From: Microvirga puerhi
GTDB taxonomy: Bacteria; Pseudomonadota; Alphaproteobacteria; Rhizobiales; Beijerinckiaceae
NCBI RefSeq assembly: GCF_020089865.1
Contig: NZ_JAIRBM010000005.1
Coordinates: 188,126-252,125 of the forward strand
Length of the DNA: 64,000 nucleotides
Direction of reading: 5' to 3'
Positions 17,505 to 25,727 of the stretch are shown here, one piece after another (positions within the stretch are counted from its first letter, which is position 1; each line of letters starts with the position of its first letter). Both the position numbers and the translations under genes were made by a program. Below the pieces are notes generated by a model that had not been told where the DNA came from, ran no database searches, and saw only the letters and a program-made list of their open reading frames with translations.

Positions 17505-18765
17505 GGGCGATTTCGAGCGCATTCTCCGCCATTGGCCGCTTCGCTGCCACGCCGCGCAGCGGCCGCCTGGGCTTATGCGCAAGCGCGAGCCCTGGACGAC
17601 CTGGCTCATGCTCGGCGGGCGAGGTGCGGGCAAGACCCGCGCCGGCGCCGAATGGGTGCGCGGCATTGCCGTGGGCGATCCCGATTTTGCCGAACCGCCG
17701 CTCGGCCGCATCGCGCTGATCGGCGAAACCTTCGCCGATGCGCGCCATGTGATGATCGAGGGACCGGCCGGTCTTCTCGCAATCCATGCGCGCTCGGAGC
17801 GTCCCTCCTGGTCGCCGTCCCTGCGCCGGCTGGAATGGCCGAACGGCGCGGTCGCGCAGGTGTTTTCGGCGGAAGATCCGGACTCGTTGCGCGGTCCTCA
17901 GTTCGAGGCCGCATGGGCGGACGAACTCGCCAAGTGGCGTCATCCCGACGACACCTGGGACATGCTGCAATTCGGTCTCCGTCTCGGTGCGCAGCCGCGC
18001 CAGATGGTGACGACCACCCCGCGTCCGATCCCGTTGCTCAAGCGCCTTCTCGCGGATCCGCTGGTGGCGGTGTCGCGGGCAAAGACCGCCGACAATGCCG
18101 ACAATCTGGCTCCCGCTTTCCTCGATATCGTGGTTGGCCGCTATGCCGGAACGCGGCTCGGGCGGCAGGAGCTCGACGGCGAGATCATCGAGGATCGGCC
18201 GGATGCGTTGTGGAGCCGCGAAACGATCGAGCTCTGCCGGACGGACCATGCACCGCCTCTGACGCGCATCGTCGTCGCGGTCGATCCGCCAGCCTCCTCA
18301 TCCCGTCGCGCGGATGCCTGCGGCATCGTCGCAGCGGGCATCGACGACGGCGGCATCGCCCATGTGCTGGCGGACGAGACCGCAACGGGTCTGAAACCGC
18401 CTCAATGGGGCGAGAAGGCTATCGCACTCTATCGTCGCCTCCAGGCCGATGCGCTGGTGGTCGAAACCAACCAGGGAGGCGAGATGGCGCTTCAGGTCAT
18501 TCGCGAGATCGATCCCGCTGTGCCCGTGAAGAGCGTGCGGGCGACACGGGGAAAATATCTGCGGGCCGAGCCGGTCTCGGTGCTCTATGCGCAAGACCGG
18601 GTGCGCCATGTCGGCGCCTTCCCGGAACTCGAGGACGAATTGTGCGACTTCGGTCCGGGTGGCCTAAGTTCGGGTCGCTCTCCGGATCGGATGGATGCCC
18701 TCGTCTGGGCGCTCACGGAACTGATGCTCCGCGAGACGCCTCTGCCGCGGGTGCGCATGCTGTGA
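17449..18765 (+). CDS. GTA/phage large terminase subunit (g2-like)
   Basis: DNA-packaging ATPase and nuclease. Walker A GGRGAGKT is encoded at 17614-17637; the Walker B-type segment AAWADELAKW follows; the motor motif TTTPRPIPLL comes next. The C-terminal RNase H-like nuclease shows IVVAVDPPASS, ALVVETNQGG and PDRMDALVWAL with its acidic residues. The start is uncertain: conservation begins near WREGDFERIL (about 17497), so I use a TTG at 17449 that overlaps the g1 gene; an ATG at 17353 would lie deep inside g1. It packages DNA into the capsid through the portal. Confidence 0.9.
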   Translation: MNALWRKRKLAEATASWREGDFERILRHWPLRCHAAQRPPGLMRKREPWTTWLMLGGRGAGKTRAGAEWVRGIAVGDPDFAEPPLGRIALIGETFADARHVMIEGPAGLLAIHARSERPSWSPSLRRLEWPNGAVAQVFSAEDPDSLRGPQFEAAWADELAKWRHPDDTWDMLQFGLRLGAQPRQMVTTTPRPIPLLKRLLADPLVAVSRAKTADNADNLAPAFLDIVVGRYAGTRLGRQELDGEIIEDRPDALWSRETIELCRTDHAPPLTRIVVAVDPPASSSRRADACGIVAAGIDDGGIAHVLADETATGLKPPQWGEKAIALYRRLQADALVVETNQGGEMALQVIREIDPAVPVKSVRATRGKYLRAEPVSVLYAQDRVRHVGAFPELEDELCDFGPGGLSSGRSPDRMDALVWALTELMLRETPLPRVRML

Positions 18766-18771
18766 TGTGTC

Positions 18772-19170
18772 TCAGAACGGTCGATCACGATCGACCGATA
18801 GCCTGCCGGCGCCCGATGCCATGAGGATGAGGAAGGCGCCAGCCATGGCGATGTTCTTCATCGCCTGGATCTGGTTTTCAGCTCTCGCCTGATCGGACAT
18901 GTTCCAGAAGTCGTGGAAGAAGGGGATCGTCACCAGGGCGAAGACCGCCAGGGCGAGGGCAGCCCAGCGAGTCCTGAAGCCGACGACGATCGCAAGGCCC
19001 AGTGCCACTTCCACCACGGCCGACACTGGCGCGACGAGCCAGGGCAACGGCAGGCCTTTCGATGCGATGTATGCGGCCGTGTCGCCGAGCGCGTAGAACT
19101 TGGTGATGCCGGAGATGACGAATATCGCCGCAAGAAGAATGCGGCCGATCAACAGAAGCGTGTCGCGCAT
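18772..19170 (-). CDS. DoxX family membrane protein
   Basis: The 132-residue protein has four membrane helices and the DoxX signature IGRILLAAIFVISGITKF at the start, then WLVAPVSAVVEVALGLAIVVGFRTRWAALALAVF. An AAGAAGG ribosome binding site supports the ATG at 19170 over the upstream frame. DoxX-type proteins are linked to redox or thiol homeostasis, but a specific role is not visible. It is inserted between the large terminase and portal genes on the opposite strand and ends 6 bases from the terminase stop, so it interrupts GTA operon continuity. Confidence 0.85.
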   Translation of the reverse strand: MRDTLLLIGRILLAAIFVISGITKFYALGDTAAYIASKGLPLPWLVAPVSAVVEVALGLAIVVGFRTRWAALALAVFALVTIPFFHDFWNMSDQARAENQIQAMKNIAMAGAFLILMASGAGRLSVDRDRPF

Positions 19171-19309
19171 GATACTTGGACCTTCTTTCGAATGACCTTT
19201 CGGCGGCCCGGTGCTGGGCATTTATGCTCAGTGCCTTTCTGAATGTGCAGCGTCAATCGGCGTTGCGCAAACACTACTTTGCCCGTTCGCATGCGGGTAG
19301 GAGCTTTTC

Positions 19310-20476
19310 ATGTTGACGATGTTGACCCGCTGGCTTCGGGATCCGCCCGAAGCCAAGGCCTCGCGCGCGCCGTCCTCCGTGGCGTTCTATGTGGCCGGAC
19401 AGGCCGTCTGGACGCCGCGGGACTATGGCGCTCTGGCCCGCGAAGGGTTCCAGAAGAACGCCATCGTGCATCGCGCCGTGAGGCTGGTTTCCGAGGCTGC
19501 CGCGTCTCTCCCCCTGGTCCTCAAGACGCGAGGCGGGGAGGCGATTGAGCATCCGCTGCTCGACCTGCTGGCGCAGCCCAATGTCCGCGAGGGCGGGCAG
19601 CGCTTTCTGGAAAGCGTCTTCGGGCATCTCCTGGTGTCGGGAAATGCTTATGTGGAGGCGGTGAGCGTCGATGGTCTTCCGCGGGAGCTCCATGCCCTGC
19701 GTCCGGACCGCATGCGCGTCGTGCCTGGCACGGATGGATGGCCGGCAGCCTATGAATATGCCGTCGGCACGCAGACGATCCGCTTCGCGCAAGGGGCGGA
19801 CCCGATCCCGCCGATCCTGCATCTCACGCTGTTCCATCCGGCGGACGATCATTACGGGCTTTCGCCGATGGAGGCGGCCGCGACGGCGCTCGACATCCAC
19901 AATGCGGCCGGCGCCTGGAACAAGGCGCTGCTCGACAACGCGGCGCGTCCCTCCGGCGCGCTCGTCCTCGGCAACGCCCTTTTGAACGATACGCAGTTCG
20001 ACCGGCTCAAGCAGGAGCTGGAACTGAACTATCAGGGCGCAGGCAATGCCGGTCGCCCGCTGCTGCTCGAAGGCGGCCTCGACTGGAAGCCCCTGTCGCT
20101 GTCGCCGAAGGATATGGATTTCGTCGAAGCAAAGGCCGCGGCGGCGCGCGAAATCGCGCTGGCGTTCGGCGTGCCGCCCCTGCTGCTCGGCCTGCCGGGC
20201 GACAACACGCACGCCAATTATGCGGAAGCCAACCGCGCCTTCTACCGCCAGACGGTGATCCCGCTGGCGAAACGCACCGCGCAGGCCATCGCCCAGTGGC
20301 TTGCGCCGGCCTTCGGCGAAACGCTCCACCTCGAACCCGATCTCGATGCCATCGAAGCCCTTGCCGACGAGCGCGAAAGCCTCTGGCGCCGCATCACCGC
20401 GGCCAGCTTCCTGAGCGATGACGAGAAGCGGGAGGCGGTGGGGTATGGGCGACATGTCAATACACAGAGGAGTTGA
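19310..20476 (+). CDS. GTA/phage portal protein (g3-like, HK97 type)
   Basis: The 388-residue portal has the HK97-portal pattern: KNAIVHRAVRLVSEAAASLPLVL near 47, HPLLDLLAQPN, FGHLLVSGNAYVEAV, LHALRPDRMRVVPG, HHYGLSPMEAAATALDIHNAAGAWNKALLDNAARPSGAL-like region and FGVPPLLLGLPGDNTHANYAEANRAFYRQTVIPL near 295. A GTAGGAG ribosome binding site supports the start. It forms the dodecameric DNA channel at one capsid vertex. The tail end is slightly short compared with other GTA portals but no motif is missing. A DoxX gene separates it from the terminase gene. Confidence 0.92.
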   Translation: MLTMLTRWLRDPPEAKASRAPSSVAFYVAGQAVWTPRDYGALAREGFQKNAIVHRAVRLVSEAAASLPLVLKTRGGEAIEHPLLDLLAQPNVREGGQRFLESVFGHLLVSGNAYVEAVSVDGLPRELHALRPDRMRVVPGTDGWPAAYEYAVGTQTIRFAQGADPIPPILHLTLFHPADDHYGLSPMEAAATALDIHNAAGAWNKALLDNAARPSGALVLGNALLNDTQFDRLKQELELNYQGAGNAGRPLLLEGGLDWKPLSLSPKDMDFVEAKAAAAREIALAFGVPPLLLGLPGDNTHANYAEANRAFYRQTVIPLAKRTAQAIAQWLAPAFGETLHLEPDLDAIEALADERESLWRRITAASFLSDDEKREAVGYGRHVNTQRS

Positions 20477-20556
20477 TGCATCGACGAGGATAAGCAGTCA
20501 GGTTTTTTTAAATCACACTTTCATGCCGACAATTGTATTAGCGGGATAAATTAGGA

Positions 20557-21891
20557 ATGTCGTTTTACGTAATTGATATGAATGGTGCAGAGGATGAAGC
20601 CACATTCCAGAGCTACGTCAATGCTGCGCCTGAGAATGTCACGGTCCTTGTCAAAACCTGTAATGTCTCACTTGTGAACGGGATCAACTTTAGAAAGCCC
20701 GGGCATTTTCTCTTCGAGGCGGGATCTCATTTCACTCTTTCGGATTTTTCATCCGCCAACGATGGACTTTGCGTTCGAAGCTCGTCCGTGACGCTGGAAG
20801 CGCAGGGCCCTGTCGCCGTAACCGGGCCGCGCACATCGGCCACTACCCAGGCGCAGACCGCGACGAATAATGGCCTAAGTGCAAAAGACTTAGCGGGAGC
20901 GGATCTTTTCGATGTGGCAATCAAGGGGCCATTTAAGATCAAAGGTTGGAACGGCGCCGGTATCCGGCCTACCCGTGTCACCAATCTGCGCGTAGAGGGC
21001 GTTGAGGTCGCTGACTGCAGTTATGCAGGGGTTATGCTGAATTCCTGCAAATATGCGTGGATCGAAAGAAACAGGGTGGTGAATATCGGCTTGCCGCAGC
21101 CGATCACATATGCGGAGAATGCTTATGGCATCGCGGCATCGAACGACAATCAGCTCCCTGTTTCGGAGAGTGTATGGATTAGGAACAACCAGATCTCAGG
21201 CGTCGTCACGTGGCATGGCATCGACACGCATGGCGGTCGAAACGTCGTTATCGAAGGAAACTTGATCGAGGCAGTGCGTGACGGCATCTACATCACACCT
21301 CAAAACCGCGCTGACGGCGGTGTTCCGCTTCTTGCGCCTGAAAATGTTAAAATCTTGAACAATTCCTTGGTTGGACGAAGCGCTAATGCATCTGGCTTCG
21401 GTATCCTCGTTTCGGGCGATTACACCAACGGCAACTTCGCAAAAGACATCCTTATCGAGGGCAACAAGATCGAAGGCTTTGGCTGGCTCGGCACAAGCGG
21501 GCAAGAACAGTCGGCTTCAATCGGCCTGGAGTCCGTCCTTGGATACGTAGTCACCGGAAACGTGATCAAAAACGGACGTTTCCGCGGTATTACGGTGAGC
21601 GCTGCAACAGGTGGCTCTCAATCTTTCGGTGTCATCACAAGCAATTTTATCGGTCCGATTGCCCAGATCCAGACGAGTGCGAGCCAAGCGTGCTTGTATC
21701 TTTATGGAGCATACAACTCAGTTATTATCGACAACAACACTTTTTATTATGTCAATATGTACTGCATCTATGCAACGAACCAGAGTCCATCTTCGAACTA
21801 TCAGGTTCGCGTTGGAAGGGCGAATAACTATTCCTATAGCCCCAATAAGTACGCTTCGAGCTATCACATCGATGCCGATGCATCACTTTAG
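20557..21891 (+). CDS. Right-handed parallel beta-helix repeat protein
   Basis: The 444-residue product shows repeated coil turns with N/V/I ladders: VTNLRVEGVEVADC, YAWIERNRVVNI, SVWIRNNQISGV, NVVIEGNLIEAV, NVKILNNSLVGR, DILIEGNKIEGF and YVVTGNVIKNGR. This is the pectate-lyase-like solenoid also found in phage tailspikes, polysaccharide lyases and epimerases. There is no signal peptide and no recognisable catalytic triad. Base composition is clearly lower in GC than the neighbours, suggesting recent acquisition. It sits between the GTA portal gene and a DUF1697 gene. A host-binding or polysaccharide-acting role is inference. Confidence 0.75.
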   Translation: MSFYVIDMNGAEDEATFQSYVNAAPENVTVLVKTCNVSLVNGINFRKPGHFLFEAGSHFTLSDFSSANDGLCVRSSSVTLEAQGPVAVTGPRTSATTQAQTATNNGLSAKDLAGADLFDVAIKGPFKIKGWNGAGIRPTRVTNLRVEGVEVADCSYAGVMLNSCKYAWIERNRVVNIGLPQPITYAENAYGIAASNDNQLPVSESVWIRNNQISGVVTWHGIDTHGGRNVVIEGNLIEAVRDGIYITPQNRADGGVPLLAPENVKILNNSLVGRSANASGFGILVSGDYTNGNFAKDILIEGNKIEGFGWLGTSGQEQSASIGLESVLGYVVTGNVIKNGRFRGITVSAATGGSQSFGVITSNFIGPIAQIQTSASQACLYLYGAYNSVIIDNNTFYYVNMYCIYATNQSPSSNYQVRVGRANNYSYSPNKYASSYHIDADASL

Positions 21892-21990
21892 TATGGACCG
21901 TACTTCGCGAAGCGGTAAGTGTGGAGAGCTATTTGGCGGCTGTCATTAGGAATTGGACGCTGTAGAACTTGCTCGCTGCTCTTATTCTGC

Positions 21991-22017
21991 CGATCCCGGA
22001 AGCTGTTTCCGGGATCG
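21991..22017 (+). terminator. Hairpin, possible terminator after the beta-helix gene
   Basis: A perfect 11-base stem CGATCCCGGAA/TTCCGGGATCG with loop GCTGT lies 100 bases past the beta-helix stop and 26 bases before the DUF1697 start. No T run follows, so termination is uncertain; the structure is strong. Confidence 0.4.
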
Positions 22018-22042
22018 TATTGCCCATCAACGGGGAGGCTTT

Positions 22043-22570
22043 ATGACCGCTTTTGTCGCCCTTTTGCGCGCCGTCAATGTCGGCGGTACGGGAAAGCTTC
22101 CGATGAGCGACCTGAAGGCCCTGTGTGAGGCAGCCGGATTTGCGAACGTCCAGACCTATATTGCCAGCGGCAACGTGGTGTTTTCCAGTCACAAGTCGGA
22201 AGCGCAGGTGAGGGCGTTGCTTGAGGCTGCGCTGGAAGTCTATGCGGGGAAGCGGGTCGGCGTTCTCGTGCGGACAGCCGCCGAGTTGGCTGCCGTTCTG
22301 GACCGAAACCCATTTTCAGACACTGTTCCGAGCCGGACCGTCGCGATCTTCCTGAATGCCAAGCCACCGTCGACCGCTATTGCGGAGATCACCGGTTGCA
22401 ACGGAGAAGAGGTTCGGCTTGGGAAGCGCGAGATCTATGTGCATTACGGCGATGGCATGGCCTCGTCCAAGCTGAAGATTCCAGCAGCCCGAGAAGGAAC
22501 GGCCCGCAACATCAACACGATCACGAAGCTCGCCGAGATGGCGAGTGCATTGGAGGATCAGGAGGTGTGA
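22043..22570 (+). CDS. DUF1697 family protein
   Basis: The start at 22043 has a GGGGAGG ribosome binding site. The 175-residue protein has the DUF1697 hallmarks: FVALLRAVNVGGTGKLPMSDLKAL at the start, then FANVQTYIASGNVVFSS, and late LKIPAAREGTARNINTITKLAEM. It is cytosolic. Members are widespread and uncharacterised, sometimes with a predicted nucleic-acid-associated ferredoxin-like fold. It is not a GTA gene; together with the VOC gene it forms part of an insert between portal and g3.5. Confidence 0.88.
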   Translation: MTAFVALLRAVNVGGTGKLPMSDLKALCEAAGFANVQTYIASGNVVFSSHKSEAQVRALLEAALEVYAGKRVGVLVRTAAELAAVLDRNPFSDTVPSRTVAIFLNAKPPSTAIAEITGCNGEEVRLGKREIYVHYGDGMASSKLKIPAAREGTARNINTITKLAEMASALEDQEV

Positions 22571-22650
22571 CGGCCGTTCGATCTCAACGGAATGTATTGC
22601 CCATTCGCTCGTTTCCCGTGATCATCCAGTGAAAATCGAGGAGACAGATC

Positions 22651-23055
22651 GTGCCGTCAGCACCGACGACCATCCGCCCGTTTCTGATGTTCGAAGGAAC
22701 GGCGGCCGCCGCCATGGAGTTCTATCTGTCCCTGTTTCCGGACGGGAAGATCATCAGCGCGACGGTCTATGAACAGGGTGAGGCGGGTCCGGAGGGAACC
22801 GTGAAGGTGGCGAGCTTTACCATTGCCGGGCAGACCATCATGTGCAGCGACAGTTTCGTGAAGCACGGCTTCAGCTTCACGCCTTCGCTGTCCCTCTTCG
22901 TCGAATGCGCCTCCGAGGAGCAGTTCACGCACCTCGTCGACGCGCTCTCCGAGGGCGGAGGAGTGCTCATGCCGAAAGGCGCCTATGGTTTCAGCCGGCA
23001 ATTTGCCTGGGTTAATGACCGCTTCGGAGTCTCCTGGCAGCTCAACCTGCCGTAA
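22651..23055 (+). CDS. VOC family protein (PhnB/3-demethylubiquinone methyltransferase-like)
   Basis: The 134-residue protein begins TTIRPFLMFEGTAAAAMEFYLSLFPDGKI and contains IMCSDSFVKHGFSFTPSLSLFVEC and YGFSRQFAWVNDRFGVSWQLNLP, the pattern of the PhnB-like branch of the vicinal oxygen chelate fold. Members form dimers with a metal or ligand pocket; the substrate is unknown. It follows DUF1697 by 80 bases in the same direction and is unrelated to phage morphogenesis. Confidence 0.85.
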   Translation: MPSAPTTIRPFLMFEGTAAAAMEFYLSLFPDGKIISATVYEQGEAGPEGTVKVASFTIAGQTIMCSDSFVKHGFSFTPSLSLFVECASEEQFTHLVDALSEGGGVLMPKGAYGFSRQFAWVNDRFGVSWQLNLP

Positions 23056-23200
23056 CTCGCGCATACTCCTGCGCCGAAGCGTCGAGAAGCGCCTATAAGC
23101 CCCTGCTCCTGAAAGGATTTTTGGCGGGACCATCACATCCTGCCGACGCCTTATCGTCCTGACCGCCCGAGAACGAAGCAACTTCTGTCAGGAACAAAAC

Positions 23201-23401
23201 ATGAACATTTTCGACAAGGTCGCCGAGGCCATCATCAGCCGTGGCGATCTCGCGCATCTTGCCCTGTTTGTCTGGGCGAGCGGCGCTTCAACTCTGCTTG
23301 CGATGACTCTTCGCGATCTTTTCGCGGCTAACCGCCGCTTCGACGAGTTCGTCCGCGAGCTGTCCCTCTTCAACCGCCGTCAATCGGGAGATCCCTCATG
23401 A
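23201..23401 (+). CDS. GTA g3.5-like small membrane protein
   Basis: The 66-residue product has one membrane helix (about residues 18-40, ending SGASTLLAMTLRDLF) and a basic cytosolic tail (NRRFDEFVRELSLFNRR). A short membrane protein at this place, between portal and prohead protease, corresponds to g3.5 of GTA clusters. An AGGA ribosome binding site precedes the ATG. It overlaps the next small gene by four bases (ATGA), indicating translational coupling. Its molecular role is not established. Confidence 0.7.
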   Translation: MNIFDKVAEAIISRGDLAHLALFVWASGASTLLAMTLRDLFAANRRFDEFVRELSLFNRRQSGDPS

Positions 23402-23550
23402 TCCGCTCCATTGCGCGCCCGGCGCGCAAGGCGAAGGTGGTGCGCGCGGCGCAAGGCCGTGCCGCTGCCCACGTGTTCCGCGACTTCGTGCGCCAGCTCG
23501 AAAGACTCGACGCCAGGCGTCCGAAGTCGGCGCGACAGGGAGCCCGCTGA
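23398..23550 (+). CDS. Arginine-rich 50-residue protein coupled to the prohead protease
   Basis: The frame starts with ATGA over the g3.5-like stop and ends with TGATG over the protease start, so it bridges two real genes by overlaps at both ends. The 50-residue product is very basic (14 arginines, 3 lysines), with RSIARPARKAKVVRAAQGR at the start and a helical VFRDFVRQLERLDARR part. DNA binding or a scaffold-like role would fit the composition, but no family is recognised. It is too tightly packed to be chance. Confidence 0.6.
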   Translation: MIRSIARPARKAKVVRAAQGRAAAHVFRDFVRQLERLDARRPKSARQGAR

Positions 23551-24086
23551 TGCGTTGCGGCATGCCCATCGTTCAGGAAATGAAGCTGCTGTCCGCACCT
23601 CTGCACAATATCGATGCCGAAGGTGTGTTCGAGGGTTATGCGAGCCTGTTCGGCATTGCGGATCTCGGGAAGGACGTGGTCATGCCGGGCGCGTTCGCCG
23701 ACAGTCTCAAGAAGCGTGGAACGGCGAATATCCGACTGCTCTGGCAGCACGATCCATCTGAGCCGATCGGCCGCTGGCTGTCCATCGTCGAGGATCGCCG
23801 CGGCCTGAAGGTGCGCGGCAAACTCAACCTCGCCGTCGAGCGCGCCCGCGAGATCCATGCGCTCCTGGAGGAGCGGGCCGTCGACGGCCTGTCGATCGGT
23901 TTCCGCGTCGAGCGCGCAAGGGCCGAGCGACCTACCGGCCTGCGTCGCCTGGAAAAGCTCGACCTGTGGGAGATCTCCATCGTCACCTTCCCCATGCTGC
24001 CCGGTGCGCGGGTCGATCGGATCAAACATGCAAAGGAGAATCTTGCGGACCGCATTCGCAATACGACGTCTCGATTATTTTCCTGA
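23550..24086 (+). CDS. GTA/phage prohead protease (g4-like, HK97 family)
   Basis: A 178-residue serine protease that trims capsid precursor. Landmarks are EGYASLFGIADLGKDVVMPGAFADSL (about 28-52), LLWQHDPSEPIGRW with the catalytic His67, AVDGLSIGFRV with Ser115, and LDLWEISIVTFPMLPGARV with the acidic residue Glu141. This matches the U35/HK97 protease. The start overlaps the preceding small gene (TGATG). In GTA clusters the capsid gene normally follows at once; here a lipoprotein gene and a terminator intervene. Confidence 0.92.
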   Translation: MRCGMPIVQEMKLLSAPLHNIDAEGVFEGYASLFGIADLGKDVVMPGAFADSLKKRGTANIRLLWQHDPSEPIGRWLSIVEDRRGLKVRGKLNLAVERAREIHALLEERAVDGLSIGFRVERARAERPTGLRRLEKLDLWEISIVTFPMLPGARVDRIKHAKENLADRIRNTTSRLFS

Positions 24087-24191
24087 ACCTTGGCCGCGCG
24101 ACGGCGTTAGACATGGGCCCGCGGAAGAGCGGAGACTGCGGGTCGCCTGTGACCGGGCGGAGCTTGGATCCGCTCGTTCGGGAGATTCGCC

Positions 24192-24389
24192 ATGAAGATG
24201 TTTGCTTTCGCGGCCCTCATTGCCCTCGCTGTCGCCGGCTGCACGACCACGCAGGAGCGGGTCGGCGGCGCCGCAGTCGGTGCGGGTGTCGGGGCGGTCG
24301 CAGGGCCGGCAGGTGCCGTCGCCGGCGGCGCCGTGGGCGCTGTCACGGGGCCGACGGTCACGCGTCAGGTCCGGCGCGCAACGCGCTGA
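24192..24389 (+). CDS. Small glycine-zipper outer-membrane-type lipoprotein
   Basis: A 65-residue lipoprotein. The signal peptide ends in the lipobox AVAGC (Cys17), followed by TTTQERVGGAAVGAGVGAV and a continuous GxxxG glycine-zipper segment to about residue 53, then a basic tail. These small lipoproteins associate with the envelope, often under stress. It stands alone between the GTA protease and capsid genes and has its own terminator directly after it, so it looks like an inserted independent unit. Confidence 0.85.
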   Translation: MKMFAFAALIALAVAGCTTTQERVGGAAVGAGVGAVAGPAGAVAGGAVGAVTGPTVTRQVRRATR

Positions 24390-24415
24390 TCGATCCGTTC
24401 CTCGCTACCCTCACA

Positions 24416-24440
24416 AGCCCGCCCTCCGGCGGGCTTTTTC
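24416..24440 (+). terminator. Strong Rho-independent terminator inside the GTA head genes
   Basis: Perfect 8-base stem AGCCCGCC/GGCGGGCT (24416-24423 with 24428-24435), four-base loop, then TTTTT. It ends the lipoprotein transcript and lies 40 bases before the major capsid gene, so capsid expression would need readthrough or its own promoter. Confidence 0.9.
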
Positions 24441-24479
24441 ATTTCTCCAAATCACTGGTTCCATCACGTCAAAAGTTCC

Positions 24480-25718
24480 ATGATGTCCCATATCGAAACC
24501 AAATCTGCCTCGGACGACGTCTCTGCCGCGTTCGAGGATTTCGCCCGCGCCTTCGAGGCGTTCAAGGAAACCAACGATGTGCGTCTCGGACAGATCGAGA
24601 CACGTCTGACGAGCGATGTCGTTACCGACGAGAAGCTCGCCCGCATCGACCACGCCCTCGACGAGACCAAGCGCCGCGTCGACCATCTGACACTGCAACG
24701 GGCTCGCCCGCCGCTCGGTGCAAACACGGAGGCCTTCCGCGATCCCGTTCTTGCCGAACACAAGCAGGCCTTCGATGTCTATGTTCGCACCGGAGAGGCG
24801 ACCGGTCTCAAGCGCCTCGAGGAAAAGGCCCTCTCGGCGGCGAGCGGTCCCGACGGCGGCTACCTCGTGCCGGATGTTGTCGAGCGCGAGGTACTGCGCC
24901 GTCTCGCAAGCGTGTCACCGATCCGGGCAATCTCTTCGGTGAAGGTGATTTCCGGAGGCCATTACAAGCGCGCCTTCTCCGCTGCGGGTCCTGCCTCCGG
25001 TTGGGTCGGCGAAACGTCGCCGCGGCCCGAGACGGCGGGTCCGGCGCTGTCGGAGATGAGTTTCCCGGCGATGGAGCTTTATGCGATGCCCGCGGCGACC
25101 CAGACGCTTCTCGACGATGCCGTGGTCGATATCGACCGCTGGATCGCCGAAGAGGTCGAGGCGGCCTTCGCCGAACAGGAGGGTGCAGCCTTCGTAAAAG
25201 GCGATGGCGTCAACAAGCCCAAGGGCTTCCTCGCCTCGGACACGGTGGAGGACGAGATCTGGGAATGGGGCCGTCTCGGCACGGTCCAGACCGGCGGGCC
25301 CGATTTCCCGGCTACGAACCCGTCCGACGTGATGGTGGAACTGATCTATGCTCTCAAGGCGGGCTATCGCCAGAACGCGACCTTCGTGATGAACCGCAAG
25401 ACGCAGAGCGCGATCCGTCGCTTCAAGGACGAGAACGGTCAATATCTGTGGGCGCCGCCGGCGAGCCTTGGCCAGGCCGCTACTCTGATGGGGTTCCCCA
25501 TCGTGGAAGCGGAGGACATGCCGGATATCGCCGTCAATGCCTGTGCGGTCGCGTTCGGCGATTTCAAGCGCGGCTACCTCGTGGTTGACCGCGCCGGCGT
25601 GCGTGTGCTGCGTGATCCTTATTCGGCGAAGCCGTATGTCCTGTTCTACACGACCAAGCGCGTGGGCGGCGGCGTGCAGGATTACGCGGCGATCAAACTT
25701 CTGAAGTTTGCCGCCTGA
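24480..25718 (+). CDS. GTA/phage major capsid protein (g5-like, HK97 fold)
   Basis: The 412-residue protein has an N-terminal helical delta-domain (about residues 1-100, KSASDDVSAAFEDFARAFEAF onward), normally removed by the prohead protease, then the HK97 capsid core: LSAASGPDGGYLVPDVVEREVLRRL, SGWVGETSPRPETAGPALSEMSFPAMELYAMPAATQTLLDDAV, FVKGDGVNKPKGFL and the P-domain ending VLRDPYSAKPYVLFYTTKRVGG. It builds the head shell. The second codon is also ATG, so the start may be 24483. It is separated from g6 by two antisense protease genes. Confidence 0.95.
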   Translation: MMSHIETKSASDDVSAAFEDFARAFEAFKETNDVRLGQIETRLTSDVVTDEKLARIDHALDETKRRVDHLTLQRARPPLGANTEAFRDPVLAEHKQAFDVYVRTGEATGLKRLEEKALSAASGPDGGYLVPDVVEREVLRRLASVSPIRAISSVKVISGGHYKRAFSAAGPASGWVGETSPRPETAGPALSEMSFPAMELYAMPAATQTLLDDAVVDIDRWIAEEVEAAFAEQEGAAFVKGDGVNKPKGFLASDTVEDEIWEWGRLGTVQTGGPDFPATNPSDVMVELIYALKAGYRQNATFVMNRKTQSAIRRFKDENGQYLWAPPASLGQAATLMGFPIVEAEDMPDIAVNACAVAFGDFKRGYLVVDRAGVRVLRDPYSAKPYVLFYTTKRVGGGVQDYAAIKLLKFAA

Positions 25719-25727
25719 TCGGCTCCT

